Shown here one piece after another: positions 63,446-64,000 of a stretch of DNA of 64,000 bases; position 1 is the stretch's first letter, and the number at the start of each line of letters is the position of its first letter. The notes beneath the pieces were generated by a model. The model saw only the letters and a program-made list of their open reading frames with translations. It made no database searches and was not told the origin of the DNA. This stretch comes from Bifidobacterium sp. ESL0763. Its GTDB lineage: Bacteria > Actinomycetota > Actinomycetes > Actinomycetales > Bifidobacteriaceae. The DNA lies in NCBI RefSeq assembly GCF_029433395.1, contig NZ_JAQTHW010000001.1:62001-126000 (forward strand), read 5' to 3'. The translations under genes were made by a program, and so were the position numbers.

Positions 63446-63477
63446 ATGGGGAATGTTTCACGTGAAACATTCCCCAT
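63446..63477. promoter_or_regulatory. parS site 1 within a 32-bp perfect palindrome
   Basis: The consensus TGTTTCACGTGAAACA occupies 63454-63469 and the palindrome extends eight bases each side (ATGGGGAA...). ParB binds parS to start chromosome segregation. Confidence 0.95.
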
Positions 63478-63704
63478 GTTCTTTGACTCTGTACTTATAT
63501 ATGAGCCTATCTGGATTTATCAGCCGATTGCTAGATCTTCAGCATGTTACTGCACTGAGTCTTAGCCCATCTCCATCCATACGGAGTTTCTTCTTAAACT
63601 CCCAACAAGATCCAAGAAAAGCCAGCTGGTTTCCAAGGTAAAAGACCATCAACTGAGTTGCAGTCTTGAATTCCCAGTTACGTTCTTGATGATTCGAGTT
63701 TGAA

Positions 63705-63720
63705 TGTTTCACGTGAAACA
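63705..63720. promoter_or_regulatory. parS site 2
   Basis: Perfect TGTTTCACGTGAAACA, 251 bases from site 1. Confidence 0.95.
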
Positions 63721-63898
63721 TCGGATGATCGTCTCTTCTGTCAACTATCTATTCAGGAACGTTACCATTGAATCGAGTATTCCAATCCAGGTTTCTTATT
63801 GCCATGAGCTCCAGAGTCGAAGATGCTTGAGACCAAGAGATGTAGTCTGTGGATTCAGATAAGGCATGATTTGATGGGGAGTCTACTACGTGATGCGT

Positions 63899-63914
63899 TG
63901 CTTCATGTGAAACA
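63899..63914. promoter_or_regulatory. Degenerate parS-like site
   Basis: TGCTTCATGTGAAACA, two mismatches from the consensus and no longer fully palindromic. It may be a weak ParB site. Confidence 0.55.
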
Positions 63915-64000
63915 AAGAGCTCGCTGATAAGGGTGCTGGGATATTAGTTGGATAAGTTTGTGCTCTTTACAGAAGTTGATTCATTGAACACTGCGGTCCT

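Larger units (their letters stand above)
63315..64000. other. Gene-free parS region at the right edge
   Basis: 686 bases, AT-richer than the rest of the window, with two perfect and one degenerate parS sites. Short frames here lack ribosome sites and good codon use. parA is expected beyond the edge (inference). Confidence 0.6.

Noticed and set aside
63453-63721. Short frames around the parS sites
   Set aside because: No ribosome sites, AT-rich non-coding character, and the frames simply read through the parS palindromes.

Overview
The window is GC-rich chromosomal DNA from a Gram-positive actinobacterium, most likely a Bifidobacterium or close relative. This is inferred from gene order and protein character, not from a database search. 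It holds the replication-origin neighbourhood: dnaN, recF, dciA (DUF721), gyrB, gyrA and DUF3566 run leftward, and rpmH, rnpA, yidD, yidC, jag and rsmG run rightward. Two perfect parS sites lie near the right edge, where parA/parB would be expected next.

Layout, left to right. 1-5.7 kb: a truncated ThrE-type amino-acid exporter, divergent ppc, and a DUF805 membrane protein. 5.8-7.4 kb: an autoinhibited-class Fic AMPylase gene between two 161-bp direct repeats, each carrying the same operator-like dyad. 7.4-11.9 kb: a peroxide-defence operon of ahpC plus two tandem thioredoxin-reductase-like flavoproteins with a C-terminal CxxC redox domain. 12.2-17.6 kb: two large cell-surface proteins (a DUF285/BspA type and an internalin-like LRR protein). 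18-22.2 kb: CorC/CNNM transporter, Dps, a short-chain dehydrogenase and a zinc metallopeptidase, with unusual intergenic repeats. 22.2-26.5 kb: tRNA-Ile and tRNA-Ala, then a feoA-feoB-feoC-like ferrous iron operon whose FeoB has a histidine-rich N-terminus. 26.6-36.5 kb: a giant CshA/GEVED-type adhesin, an AraC regulator, mscL, gdhA, lepB and DUF3566. 36.7-45.1 kb: gyrA, gyrB, dciA, recF and dnaN. 45.1-45.8 kb: a dense DnaA-box cluster. 45.8-56.2 kb: an adhesin / two-component / adhesin module. 56.9-64 kb: dnaA and the rightward rpmH-to-rsmG block.

The most notable feature is that dnaA and dnaN, normally neighbours in bifidobacteria, are about 11.8 kb apart. Between them lie two paralogous DUF285-FIVAR surface proteins flanking a response regulator and a sensor kinase. 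The kinase is an internal tandem duplication: two membrane domains and two phospho-acceptor His motifs, but only one ATPase domain. DnaA boxes occur in two clusters, upstream of dnaN and upstream of dnaA, about 13.4 kb apart.

The window combines core replication, translation and secretion genes with an unusually dense set of host-contact surface proteins (five large ones), redox and iron genes (ahpC, trxB-like pair, dps, feo), and a mobile-looking fic cassette. No transposase, integrase, CRISPR array or rRNA gene was recognised.
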